Part shown: one piece after another, positions 38,614 through 47,647 of the stretch
Numbering within the stretch: the stretch's first letter is position 1
Layout of the letters: each line of letters starts with the position of its first letter
Source of the DNA: Paulinella micropora
Taxonomy: Eukaryota; Cercozoa; Imbricatea; Euglyphida; Paulinellidae
NCBI GenBank assembly: GCA_019918135.1
Contig: WBZZ01002490.1
Location: forward strand, 248,001 to 312,000
Length of the DNA: 64,000 nt
Reading direction: 5' to 3'
Made by a program: the position numbers and the translations under genes
The notes under the pieces: generated by a model
Seen by the model: the letters and a program-made list of their open reading frames with translations, nothing else
What the model was told of the DNA's origin: nothing
The model's database searches: none

Positions 38614-39360
38614 CTACAGGGCTGCGCAACAGCCGCCGAGGGCCGGCTCGGCAGGGCGCGCGAGCGATATAGGCGCCGGTCCCTCCCGCGCGGGGTCCGA
38701 GTACAGATCGCCCCAGAGTGCCCGGCGCTTGTCCACCGCCAGCGCGAGGTGCTCATCTAACTTTTGCTGGAGTTCCTTGTACGTGCTGCGGACCGCGCTG
38801 GTACAACAATGGTCTGCAAAGGCCTGGTCTATAATCCCCTGGTACCGCGCGACGGCGGCCGTTGTGTCGGCGTGAGCAATGTCCTGCTTGCAGCCGACCA
38901 GCACCAGCTGGCAGTGCTCGGGCAGGATCGGTTGTACCCTGCCGAGCCAGTGGCCAAGCGTGTCGGCCACGCTGGCGGGGTTGCTGCGGTCGTAACACAC
39001 CAGCGCCACGTCGGCGTTCTTCCACAGGTTATGGACAATGTTCGAAAACCTTTCTTGCCCCGCCGTGTCCCAGATACACACCGAGTATTCTTGGCCGTAG
39101 ATCACCTTTTTATGCAACAGCTTAAAGTCAACGCCCAAAGTGGGCGGCCGCTGAGCCCCCGCCGCCGCGCTGACGACGGGCTTCTTGTTGTCTGTCGGCT
39201 TTTCCAACAGGCAGGTCTTGCCCGCGCCCGAGGGCCCCAAAAAAACAACCTTGAGCCTGGGCACAAACCCACGGGCTCCGCCCCGCGCTTGCCCGCCCGG
39301 CGGAGAGCCGTGCGCGTGGCTGTGCGCGTCTTGTCCTTGGGCGGCCAAGCCCTGCCACAT
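38614..39360 (-). CDS. Rab-type small GTPase
   Basis: This protein of about 248 residues has all main Ras-superfamily motifs: P-loop GPSGAGKT (about residues 42 to 49), switch I PTLGVDFK, and WDTAGQERF with the catalytic Gln. The guanine-specificity motif is altered to GCKQD (usual NKxD), and CTSAVRS stands where SAK is usual. The C-terminus carries two cysteines (GGCCAAL), as in geranylgeranylated Rabs, though with residues after them. A proline/glycine-rich N-terminal extension of about 38 residues precedes the fold. Rab proteins direct vesicle traffic; a viral copy could steer membranes for assembly or exit. The closest cellular subfamily is not clear from motifs. Confidence 0.9.
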   Translation of the reverse strand: MWQGLAAQGQDAHSHAHGSPPGGQARGGARGFVPRLKVVFLGPSGAGKTCLLEKPTDNKKPVVSAAAGAQRPPTLGVDFKLLHKKVIYGQEYSVCIWDTAGQERFSNIVHNLWKNADVALVCYDRSNPASVADTLGHWLGRVQPILPEHCQLVLVGCKQDIAHADTTAAVARYQGIIDQAFADHCCTSAVRSTYKELQQKLDEHLALAVDKRRALWGDLYSDPAREGPAPISLARPAEPALGGCCAAL

Positions 39361-39441
39361 TTGTGGCCCGCCGGAGGGAAAGAGAAGAGAGAGAACGAGA
39401 CGGGAGGGAGGGAGGGAGGGGGGCACTCCCCCCCCCCCTCC

Positions 39442-39480
<39 letters not shown>

Positions 39481-39583
39481 TCTGTGTTTTTTCCCCCCTG
39501 CTCCCCCAGCTTCTCCCCCCCCCTCATTTTTTCTTCCAGATAGAAACACACACACACAAAACAAAGAAGGACGAAGAGAAATA

Positions 39584-41008
39584 ATGCAAGTTTGGTGGGA
39601 GCGGGTGTTGACAAAGCTTGAAGTTAAGCCCGAAACCCGAGGCAGTCTGTACAATGGCAAGTACGAACTTGGCCGACAAGACACCAGTGACTTGTTAGAT
39701 GAACTCGAAGGCGCAGAATTAGTCGGCGTGGGGTCTTTCGGCTCCGTGTTTGGCAACGAGGGCGGGTCGGTTGTGATTAAGCTAACGTACGACCCGACGG
39801 GTAGTCAGTGGCGTGGCATGAGGCTAGGGACAGAGCTGAGAGTGGCCAGCCCTTTGCGCGGGGCTTTGGCTCTAGAACGGGCGTGTGTGCGTGAGTGGTT
39901 GGCCAAGCATCCGGACAAGGCTCAGTCGGGCGTGGCCAAGGAACTGGCGCGTATGCAGTCGCGTTTGGATTGGGACTCGAGGAACCAGAGGCGCAGGATT
40001 AGCCCACTGGGACAGAAAGATAGCTTTTTGGCGCTGGTGCTGGACAAGCTAGACACTGACTTGGATGAATTCCTATTGGGCGAAGACAACGAGGCAGCCC
40101 CTGCGGCGCAGCACCTGTCGGCACTCCCCGCGCCGCAAATGTGCCGACAGGTGCTGCAACCACTGGTCCGTCACCTGGTGAGGCTGGCCGAAGCGGGGTT
40201 TTTTTTCCACGACTTGAAGGCCTCGAACGTGCTCTTAGCGCTCCAGGAGGAGGCAAGCGCCGGCGAGTGCGCGGTGCGTCGCGTGCTGTTGGCGGATCTA
40301 GACGAGGCCTGCTTCTCGTATTTGCCCCCGCGGCCAGGCGGGCATGCAGACGCCCTGACTGCCTACCTGGTGTCCGTCTGTCCGGACGCGCTAGCCGCCG
40401 CTCTGCCCTACTGGCAGGGCTGGGACGCGCGTCGTTTTTGGAGCGCGTGGGGGGCAGCACGCAGCGCTTATTTGGACGTTTCGGCCGGCAAGGGGCTGCG
40501 CTACTGGAGCTTGTACGCGCTGGCCCAATTGCCCGACGGGCTCTTGCGCCTGACAAGAGCCGTTTCCAAGAAGCTCGTAGACCCTCTGCCGCCTCTGCCC
40601 CAGCCCGACGGAAGGCAGGGGCGGCGGCGAGGGCCGGAGCGTGATTTTAAGGCTTTGCGACGCATGCTGCGGGCCAACAGACAGTTTAGGAACAATGAGC
40701 GCCGTTTTATGTCCTGTTACCGCCCCCCGCGCAAGGACGGCGGCGGCACTCACACTGCCGGGACCGGATTCCCTAGCCTGCACGCGGCCTATCTAGCCAC
40801 AGGGCTCGGCGCGCTCACTCACTACGTGCTTGTGCGTCTCCTACAGATAGAGAGCAGGTCGTGGCGCGCCTCCAACGACAGCTCCAATAATTTAGAAATA
40901 GCCCTGTCGGTCACAGAATGGGCGCTGGGGGCTAGGGCCGGCCGCGACATACTGTACCGACTGATTGAGAAACGGCTACAAAAACTGACAGGCTGGCCGC
41001 CCCACTGA
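39584..41008 (+). CDS. Protein kinase
   Basis: This 474-residue protein has a glycine loop GVGSFGSVF (residues 48 to 56), the ATP-anchoring lysine in VVIKLTYD (about 66), a catalytic loop FFHDLKASN (about 208 to 215) with Asp, Lys and Asn, and DLD (about 237) in place of DFG. All residues needed for phosphate transfer are present, so activity is likely. The DxD form of the metal site is shared with the kinase-like proteins at 16.8, 23.3 and 43.7 kb, suggesting common origin. A C-terminal region rich in Arg follows the kinase fold. The ATG at 39584 follows a C/T-rich leader. Confidence 0.8.
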   Translation: MQVWWERVLTKLEVKPETRGSLYNGKYELGRQDTSDLLDELEGAELVGVGSFGSVFGNEGGSVVIKLTYDPTGSQWRGMRLGTELRVASPLRGALALERACVREWLAKHPDKAQSGVAKELARMQSRLDWDSRNQRRRISPLGQKDSFLALVLDKLDTDLDEFLLGEDNEAAPAAQHLSALPAPQMCRQVLQPLVRHLVRLAEAGFFFHDLKASNVLLALQEEASAGECAVRRVLLADLDEACFSYLPPRPGGHADALTAYLVSVCPDALAAALPYWQGWDARRFWSAWGAARSAYLDVSAGKGLRYWSLYALAQLPDGLLRLTRAVSKKLVDPLPPLPQPDGRQGRRRGPERDFKALRRMLRANRQFRNNERRFMSCYRPPRKDGGGTHTAGTGFPSLHAAYLATGLGALTHYVLVRLLQIESRSWRASNDSSNNLEIALSVTEWALGARAGRDILYRLIEKRLQKLTGWPPH

Positions 41009-41067
41009 CTTTTCAATCAACGCTTTTTCTCGTTTTTTTTTGTTAATAAATTCTTTAAATTTTGAAA

Positions 41068-42000
41068 TTAAGTTGGGAGTGGAAATGCAGAGCGCGCGCC
41101 GGCTAGCAGCGCGCTTGGCACCGGTCGCATGGCCACGCCGTAGGTCCCGACGCAGACCACCGCCGAAGCCACGCGCAGCCGACACTCGTACGTCTGCTCA
41201 AACAGCCACTCGGCCATGGCGGCTTGCACCAGGAACCTGTGCATAGGCGTGTCAGGCCAGCCCGCCCAGGACACACCCCGCAGCGCCGGCGCGCCAGGTA
41301 GAGCACTGTCAAACACCTCCTGTGACTTTTTGATCTCGAGCAGCCACAAAGTGCCCGTCCTCTTTTCAAACCAGACCTGGTCTATCTGAGTGCACAGCTC
41401 CAGTCCAGGCGTGTGCACCCGAAGCTGCGCGGCCACGGGCCGACCAAAACGCCCGTACAGAAAGGATAGGGCGCTGGCTGCCAAGGGGTGCAGCCGCCAC
41501 AGAAGCTCCCCGGCCAAACGCAGGCCCGTGCAAGCCTCCAGACTGGCTCGGAAGCGCCGCATCTCGGCAGCGGGCGCCCCTTCCCAGATCACATATTCTT
41601 TGGCCCACAGTGTCCCGCTCAGCGCTGGCTCCCTGGCCTTGAGCGCCATCTCTACCAGCGCGTTCAGCTGCTGGTCCACCACGACGCCGTTGCCGCGCCC
41701 AAAAAAAGGCGATCGTACGATCCGTGCACCGCCAGCAGAGATCCTGCGTGTCGCTTTGCTCGTACGAACAGCCCGGTGCCAGCTGCGATAAACGTTTTGC
41801 GCCGCGGTCGTCTTCCTACGCCTGACTCGAGGCCGAGCGCGGGGCCACACCTCCGCCTCCAGCCAGCCATGCAGCCCGTTCAGCGCGCGGCCCTTGTAGC
41901 AGGGAATAAAGCTCGGAGGCCGTTGGTAAATCTTGTCGGTTACCTCGGGGCGTCGTGCCCAGTACAGACCGGCGCCCCAGGGGCCGCGATAGCTTCGGAG
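41068..42000 (-). CDS. PD-(D/E)XK nuclease
   Basis: The frame is open from 42000 to the stop at 41068, about 310 residues. The motifs of a PD-(D/E)XK fold are visible: an aspartate in CTQIDQVWF, then LWLLEIKKS (the ExK pair) about 14 residues later, then a helix HRFLVQAAMAEWLFEQTY as in RecB-like nucleases. Upstream of the first GTG the sequence still looks coding (for example KIYQRPPSFIPCYKGRALNG), and no ATG lies in that part, so the true start or a first exon is unresolved. It may process recombination or replication intermediates. Confidence 0.65.
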   Translation of the reverse strand, partial: LRSYRGPWGAGLYWARRPEVTDKIYQRPPSFIPCYKGRALNGLHGWLEAEVWPRARPRVRRRKTTAAQNVYRSWHRAVRTSKATRRISAGGARIVRSPFFGRGNGVVVDQQLNALVEMALKAREPALSGTLWAKEYVIWEGAPAAEMRRFRASLEACTGLRLAGELLWRLHPLAASALSFLYGRFGRPVAAQLRVHTPGLELCTQIDQVWFEKRTGTLWLLEIKKSQEVFDSALPGAPALRGVSWAGWPDTPMHRFLVQAAMAEWLFEQTYECRLRVASAVVCVGTYGVAMRPVPSALLAGARSAFPLPT

Positions 42001-42321
42001 CTAGCTTTTCTTTTTTGCATTTTTAGTTTCCTTGCCCGCAAGAATCGGAAGGGGACTGTCGGGGGGGACGGAGGGAGGGAGGAGGGGGGGGGGGGGGAAG
42101 AGAAAGGGGAGGAGGGGACGAGTGTTGGGAGGGGGGGGGGGATGACTGTCGGGGGGGGGGACTGTCGGGGGGGGGGGGGGGCCAGCCCGCCCCCCCCCCT
42201 TCTCCCTCTCTCTCTTTCTCTCTCTCTCTCTTCCCTTCTTTTTTTGTCACTGTCTTGTCCCGCGTGCAGCATCTTAGGAAAGAGAGCAAGAGTGGATAGA
42301 CAGACACGCACAGAGGAAGAA
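42001..42321. other. Divergent upstream region with extreme G/C runs
   Basis: This region separates two nuclease genes pointing away from each other. It contains runs of G (42060 to 42180), including ACTGTCGGGGGGGG repeated about three times, then C and a CT microsatellite to 42235. Such tracts can form quadruplexes and are hard to assemble. Likely both promoters lie here. Confidence 0.5.
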
Positions 42322-43619
42322 ATGGGTCTCTATGGAGGTTGGAAGATGCTGGAAGACATTAGCCCCGAAGCATTGCACGCGGGACAGCTCGGGGCCGTAC
42401 CAGCCGCGGGCGGTCCGCTGGTGGTGGTGCAGGACACGCTGGTTCGCCTCCAGCACCTGTGCATAGAGGCCGCCAAGCGACGTGCAGAGGGCGAAACCGA
42501 CATCTGGGCGCGGTTGGCGCCCACGCTGGTGACGCGCGTGCTCCAAGAGCACCCGCTGACTTGTGCGGTGGTGTTGGTGGCCGACAAGCCTGCGCTCACG
42601 ACGCCACTGAAGCAAGCAACCCAACAGAAACGTGCGCAATCGCGTGCCAAACTTGCGCGTGACCGCGCAAGCTGCCCCCGCCCGAGCAGATCCAGGTCGC
42701 AGAGGAGAACGACGGGCTGCTGCACAACGGGGAAGCTATCGCGGGCGCACACGCAGAGGACTTGCTGGCTGAGCGACAGACTCGCCCTCTACTGCTACAG
42801 CACGTCCAAGATCTGCTCTTGCGCTCTGAGAAGCTGCAGGACGCAGGGGCTTGGAAGCACCTAGCCGCCCTTGCAGGCAAAGAGGACAACAGCCGAGCGC
42901 AGGCCGCCTACCCACTGGTAGTGCTCGATTTAGGCTGCGCCGGCGGTTGCTGGGCGCTCGAGCCAGAGCGAGCAGGGGGCCGTCTGGTTTGGCGCCAGGG
43001 ACGCTACAGCGCGGTGCAAGAGGGGGAGGCAGACCTGGGCTGTTTCAGGTGGGCCGAACGCACCCGCGCGGCCCTGCCCGACTGCCGCGTTCTCTTCGAC
43101 ACGGTCGACACCGACTTTCTAGCGCTCGGGCTCATTGCCCTGTCGAAGTACGACCCGGCCTGCGAGAGACCGTCCTTTTTAGTCTCGTTCCGTCGCAAGT
43201 TTCTGCTGGACCTGAACAAGGTCTATGACTTCTTGCGACGCTGCCCCGGCGGCGTCAGCGCCTGGTTGCGCGCCGTCATGCTGAACGGAACGGACTTTCT
43301 ACCACACGCGAGCTGCGCGGCAGGTCTTGCGGCCAGAGCTCTGCTAGCGGTGCAGGAGGAGCGCGAGCGCGGCCCCGCGCTCGGGTACGCCGACCTGCGA
43401 ACTTTTGTGCTTGACGTGTGTGCCGCCTATGTCTACAAATCTAGGGGCAGCGTGCCCTTTGAATCTAAGCGTACAGCAGAGGAAATCCATCTTGATACAC
43501 GTCTACTGGCCAAACGTTTGCCCGACCTCAAGACCCTGCGGAAAGCCATGGAAATACACAACTTGCAGGTTCGCTACTGGCAATCGCTCCACCAGCCAGA
43601 AACTAGCCCGGCCAGCTAG
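42322..43619 (+). CDS. FEN1/XRN-type 5' nuclease
   Basis: Coding is spread over two overlapping frames (about one break, perhaps an assembly error). The N-terminal part begins MGLYGGWKMLED, as in FEN1-family enzymes where the second residue is a catalytic-site glycine, followed by VVVQDTLVRL and VVLVADKPA at the places of conserved acidic residues. The later part has LFDTVDTDFLALGL, with the paired aspartates, and MLNGTDFLPH, which resembles the NDFLPH motif of XRN nucleases. The family removes 5' flaps or degrades RNA from the 5' end. Of the two, the XRN-like motif in the second half and the FEN1-like start leave the choice open. Confidence 0.65.
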
Positions 43620-43655
43620 CCAGGCAAGCCAGGCAAGGTATAAGCGTATTTTTTA

Positions 43656-46181
43656 TTAAAATTTAAAACTCTCTGGACCAGACCAGATCGCATTTAAAAC
43701 TTCATTCAACTGCCGATCTCGTCCTTCTTGGCACAGGTCGCTAATACACTTAAGCCGTGCCAATCCGTGCTCGCTCGCCATTTCAAGCTTCACCGCCAGC
43801 CCCGGGCCCAGTCCGAGTAGTTTTCTCCAATCCTTCGCCTCCCAAGATCCGAGCAAATCTAGCAAAGGCGCCAGCGCCTGTTGGCGGCTCTGCCCGGCTC
43901 CGAACAGACTGCGCTCAGCGCCGTTGGCTAATAGTGTTAAATAAAACAAAGCCGCCAGCCCCGGCTGGGTCTTTTGCGCGTTACCTTCTGTGCAGAGATC
44001 CCGTGCAAGGGATTGTCGACCAAGCAACAGGGTATCCAAGAGACGAACCTTGACCACATTTCGACCACCCAGCACGTAGTGGTACACCACTACGTGCGAA
44101 GGATCCCAGCGCCCCAACAGGCACATTGGCTGGGCCTCGTTAGCCTGGCGGCAGAGCAGGCGTGCGTATTTGTGCATAAGCAACAATACCCTTTCCCACG
44201 CCTGCCCCGCCACGCTGCTGTCCATCAAGTAGTCCGTCAGGAGGCCATTGTCGTTGGACTGCGTGTAGCAGACCAGCCTAAGAGCTTTGCTCTCGTTCTT
44301 AGACTCGCGGGCGCGCTGCAGCAAGCTACTGGCACTTTCTGTAAAGTTGCTGTCGCTGCCTGGAGGAGGATCTTGCTTTAGAACGGACAGCATCTTTTCG
44401 ATCGCGTCTTTAAACTCTGCTGTACCGATAGGCACTGAGCTGCTAACTTCACCTACCCCTATACGATTCTCCCAGAAAATCTTGATCCACTTGATCCACT
44501 TGGCATAGAGCCCAGAGTCGACAAAGCCAAACGTAGCAATATCAGTGCGCCTGCGCGTCCCCCGGGGCTGCTTCCAAAACATCAGTGTCTCGCCTCTAGC
44601 CTCCGCTCTGAGGGAGCCAGAGCCTGCTTTCCACGTTTGCAGTTGGATCAGCAGACCTGCCTGGATGTCACAGCTCTCTACCCATTCTGGTACATGATGA
44701 CTCTTGAATTCTTGGAGCTTCTCAAGGCAAGCAGCCCAAGCCTTTTCTTTTGAGCGGCGGCATTTTGCACAAGCAAAGGCCTCGCTCAAAAGGTCTAGGT
44801 ACCTCTCTGCTGCAGCCGTCGGGGCTCCCGAACCTCTCTGCTGCAGGTCGTGCAGCTGTGCAAAGTTGGCTCTGCGAACCTGATTGCCCTGTATTTCGTG
44901 ATAACCAACCAGATTCGTTTTGGCTTCTACATAATGTTTGAGCAGCTCTGAGAAAGTGTAGTACGCTGGTTGTGCTTGGAAGTGCAAGTTGGCGACAAGA
45001 GAGATGGCGCTGCTGAGCAGCCGGGCTCGCTCTGGGGGCGGCGCAGCTAATTCTTTTAATTTTTGTCGCAGCACCGTGAGCCCGTCCTCAAAGGCTTGGT
45101 GTTTGTCCACCTCCTCCAGTCTGGGCTTGGCGTTGGCTAGCAGGGTTGCCATCATGCCAAGCGTTAACCTCCCCGAAACCTCTGCAGGTGCCCCAGCCAC
45201 GAGGGTTTCGTCCGACAAAAGTTCCAGGGAGCCTAGACTCAGCTCACTTGCTGGTGCGTTGTTCAGGCCCTCGTACATATCTGCGTCCCCCAACAGAACG
45301 CGCAGCTGGCCTCCCGACGACGACGACCGTGATTCATACACCAGGAAGTTGCCCAGCTGCAGATCAACCACCAGCGCATCGCTTTCCGGTTCGGATGCGA
45401 GCCGTTGTACAAAAAGCTTTGCATACTTTTGGATTACCTCGTAAGTAGCTTTCCAGGCCGAGTGCCGTGCGTTGCTCGTTCGACCCAAGGCCTGGAGCCA
45501 AGCCTGTAGGTCATTTCCGGCATATTCGGCACTGTCACGGAACAAATAAAATGCGCAGCTGCTCTCGCCGGCAAGATTTTCCATGAGCACTTTCGCATTT
45601 TTCGTTTTCTGGTTAACCTTTTTTATCTGCTCTTCAAGGTCTTTCCTGCAATCAGCAGGGCATCTCTGCTTAAGTGTGTCACGACACCTGTCCTTCAAGT
45701 CTTTGAAAGTCTCTATAAAACTCTGGAGTTCAGCGTCTGAGATCCTTTGGTATTGAGAGTCTTTGGAGGCGCCAATCCCGGCGTCACGCAGCGCTTCGGC
45801 CCAGCTTACGCGCGCATCCGCCACAGTGTCGTTGTCATAGGCAAGGAAACTCCAGCGGTGCACTTGCGCCTTTGTGTTGGCGTCGGGAAACAAGACTATA
45901 TTGTACGTGCCCTGTGCAAGCCAACATCGGGGGTTGACCGCTGCCGGCTGCTGCTGCAGCCGGCAGCCGTGCGGCCGCCGCTGTCCGCAGCGCTTAACGT
46001 GTTCTTGAACCCTAGCTAACAAGACCTCTTTTAACCTCGTGCTCAACTCGCCGAGAAGGTCTTGTTCGGGGACTTGATCATCGTCTTTGTCTTCATCTCC
46101 TTTACTCACAACAGTTTTAGCTTGCTTGCGTGAGCTGGAAGAGTTCACGCGACGGCGACGACGACAGCCACTCATAGGCAT
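43656..46181 (-). CDS. Double kinase-like protein, partly degenerate
   Basis: This 841-residue protein has a glycine-loop-like segment LAQGTYNIVLFPDAN (residues 88 to 102), then near 273 VVDLQLGNFLVY with the catalytic Asp and Asn spaced as in kinases, though Lys is replaced by Gln, and near 299 LLGDADMY with the DxD metal site. A second kinase-like half starts near residue 690, with LLGRWDPSHVVVYH and VRLLDT, where the catalytic residues are lost. The order matches the 16.8-kb protein, so both come from a duplicated ancestor. An active first domain is possible; a scaffold or decoy is also possible. Confidence 0.65.
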   Translation of the reverse strand: MPMSGCRRRRRVNSSSSRKQAKTVVSKGDEDKDDDQVPEQDLLGELSTRLKEVLLARVQEHVKRCGQRRPHGCRLQQQPAAVNPRCWLAQGTYNIVLFPDANTKAQVHRWSFLAYDNDTVADARVSWAEALRDAGIGASKDSQYQRISDAELQSFIETFKDLKDRCRDTLKQRCPADCRKDLEEQIKKVNQKTKNAKVLMENLAGESSCAFYLFRDSAEYAGNDLQAWLQALGRTSNARHSAWKATYEVIQKYAKLFVQRLASEPESDALVVDLQLGNFLVYESRSSSSGGQLRVLLGDADMYEGLNNAPASELSLGSLELLSDETLVAGAPAEVSGRLTLGMMATLLANAKPRLEEVDKHQAFEDGLTVLRQKLKELAAPPPERARLLSSAISLVANLHFQAQPAYYTFSELLKHYVEAKTNLVGYHEIQGNQVRRANFAQLHDLQQRGSGAPTAAAERYLDLLSEAFACAKCRRSKEKAWAACLEKLQEFKSHHVPEWVESCDIQAGLLIQLQTWKAGSGSLRAEARGETLMFWKQPRGTRRRTDIATFGFVDSGLYAKWIKWIKIFWENRIGVGEVSSSVPIGTAEFKDAIEKMLSVLKQDPPPGSDSNFTESASSLLQRARESKNESKALRLVCYTQSNDNGLLTDYLMDSSVAGQAWERVLLLMHKYARLLCRQANEAQPMCLLGRWDPSHVVVYHYVLGGRNVVKVRLLDTLLLGRQSLARDLCTEGNAQKTQPGLAALFYLTLLANGAERSLFGAGQSRQQALAPLLDLLGSWEAKDWRKLLGLGPGLAVKLEMASEHGLARLKCISDLCQEGRDRQLNEVLNAIWSGPESFKF

Positions 46182-46210
46182 CCTTTATTCTTTGCTGGGC
46201 TCTCCCTCTT

Positions 46211-46220
46211 TTTTTATAGG
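46211..46220 (-). promoter_or_regulatory. TATA box
   Basis: On the minus strand CCTATAAAAA lies about 30 bases before the ATG at 46181 and next to a G/C run region shared with the divergent coiled-coil gene. Confidence 0.55.
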
Positions 46221-46409
46221 AGGGGCGGGGCGCCCCCCCCCCCCTTGTGTAGCGCGCGTGAGGGGGGGGGTGCCCCTCCCCCCCTCTTCATGGCGTTCGG
46301 GCCCTCGGCCCCCTTTTCTTGCTCCCCGCCCCTTGTCAGTCTTTCTTTATTTTTTGTATTCTTCCCCCCAAAAAAGGTATCTAGACTAAGGAGCAAGGAG
46401 CTTTCTTCT

Positions 46410-47567
46410 ATGTCAGACTTGTTAGCCGACAGAAAGGTCGGTGGTTCTTGCAACAGTTCACCAAGGACAGAGGTCGACTGCTTGCAGCCCTGTACCAGGG
46501 CACAGCAGCCCTGGTACACCGCAGCGTTAAATGTAGTTGACCAGGAGCTTGAAAAGCTCAGCAAAGAACGCCAGTCTTGTGTGCGGGTCATTCGTGATAC
46601 CCAGCTGAAGGCCTGGGCTTTATCTAAAGTCGAGGTTGCGGGTGGGCGCGAGGACACCCCGGAGCAGCCCCAGACTTCTTCAGCCACGGCGAGGCAAGGG
46701 CTAGAAACACTGCGGCTATCGATAGAAAATACACAGAAGAAAAAACAGGAATTGGATTCGCGGCTGGAAAAGCTGCAGCAGATTAATACCGACCTGGATA
46801 AGTTCCGACGGCTGCTGCAAGCAAGACTGTCGCGGGTGCGGCTAGGACTAGAGCTGGGTGAACAAAATATGGCCAAGGCACAGAGGCAACAGGAAAATAT
46901 CAAGCAGCTACTTTTGAGGTTAGTGTCACAGGCTCAGAAGGACCAGGCGGGGCTCACCATGCGGCACAGACAAGAGCAAGCAGAACTCGAGGCGCAGCAC
47001 CAAGAGGAGAAAGACGCGCTCGGGCACGGGCACGAACAGGAACGGCAAGAACTCGAGCGGGTGTTGGAGCGGTACGCGCAGAGGCACCACGAGTCTTCCG
47101 ACTGGCAGGCCCTGCGTGGGGATGCTAACAGGAGCATGCTGGCGCAGCGACAGCAGCTAGGCCAACAACACCTCGAACAGCAGCAGAAGCTAGCGCAGCG
47201 GCAGCTGTGGCAGAGACAGCAGCTCGAGGCAAAGGGCAAGGCGCGGCTACAACTGATGCTGCGGCAGTGGCAGGAAGAGCGCCTGTCGAAGTTGGAGGTT
47301 CGTCGGCGGTCGGCGCAGACGAACCTTGAGTGTTTGCGGCAGTATGAACAGAGGCTGCTAGCGTGTCTTCGGCAGCTGTCTTGGCGATGCCCCGGAGCCG
47401 AGGAATATGCACCAAGACAGTACAAGGAAAACTCTCTTTTAATAAAAACAAAAAATCTAACAAAAAAAAAGCAGAGGCGAAAAAGGGGGGGGGGGCACAA
47501 AAGGGGAGGGGCAAAGGGGGAGGGGGGGAGGGAGGGGGGAGGAGGGAAGGGGGAGAAAAAGAAATAG
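46410..47567 (+). CDS. Long coiled-coil protein
   Basis: From the ATG at 46410 the protein has about 385 residues. Almost all of residues 40 to 340 is Gln, Glu, Leu and Arg in heptad-like order, for example QLGQQHLEQQQKLAQRQLWQ, giving a long coiled coil. The last 40 residues read through a purine-rich repeat and become Gly/Lys-rich, so the natural end may be unusual or the stop may have moved by repeat expansion. Coiled-coil proteins often form tegument, core or spindle structures in viruses; no specific family is recognised. Confidence 0.65.
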   Translation: MSDLLADRKVGGSCNSSPRTEVDCLQPCTRAQQPWYTAALNVVDQELEKLSKERQSCVRVIRDTQLKAWALSKVEVAGGREDTPEQPQTSSATARQGLETLRLSIENTQKKKQELDSRLEKLQQINTDLDKFRRLLQARLSRVRLGLELGEQNMAKAQRQQENIKQLLLRLVSQAQKDQAGLTMRHRQEQAELEAQHQEEKDALGHGHEQERQELERVLERYAQRHHESSDWQALRGDANRSMLAQRQQLGQQHLEQQQKLAQRQLWQRQQLEAKGKARLQLMLRQWQEERLSKLEVRRRSAQTNLECLRQYEQRLLACLRQLSWRCPGAEEYAPRQYKENSLLIKTKNLTKKKQRRKRGGGHKRGGAKGEGGREGGGGKGEKKK

Positions 47568-47647
47568 AAATTGTAACTACTGCAATTATGTAAGAGCTTA
47601 CAAAAAAAACAACAAGAACAACAACACACGATGGGGGATCAGCGTAA

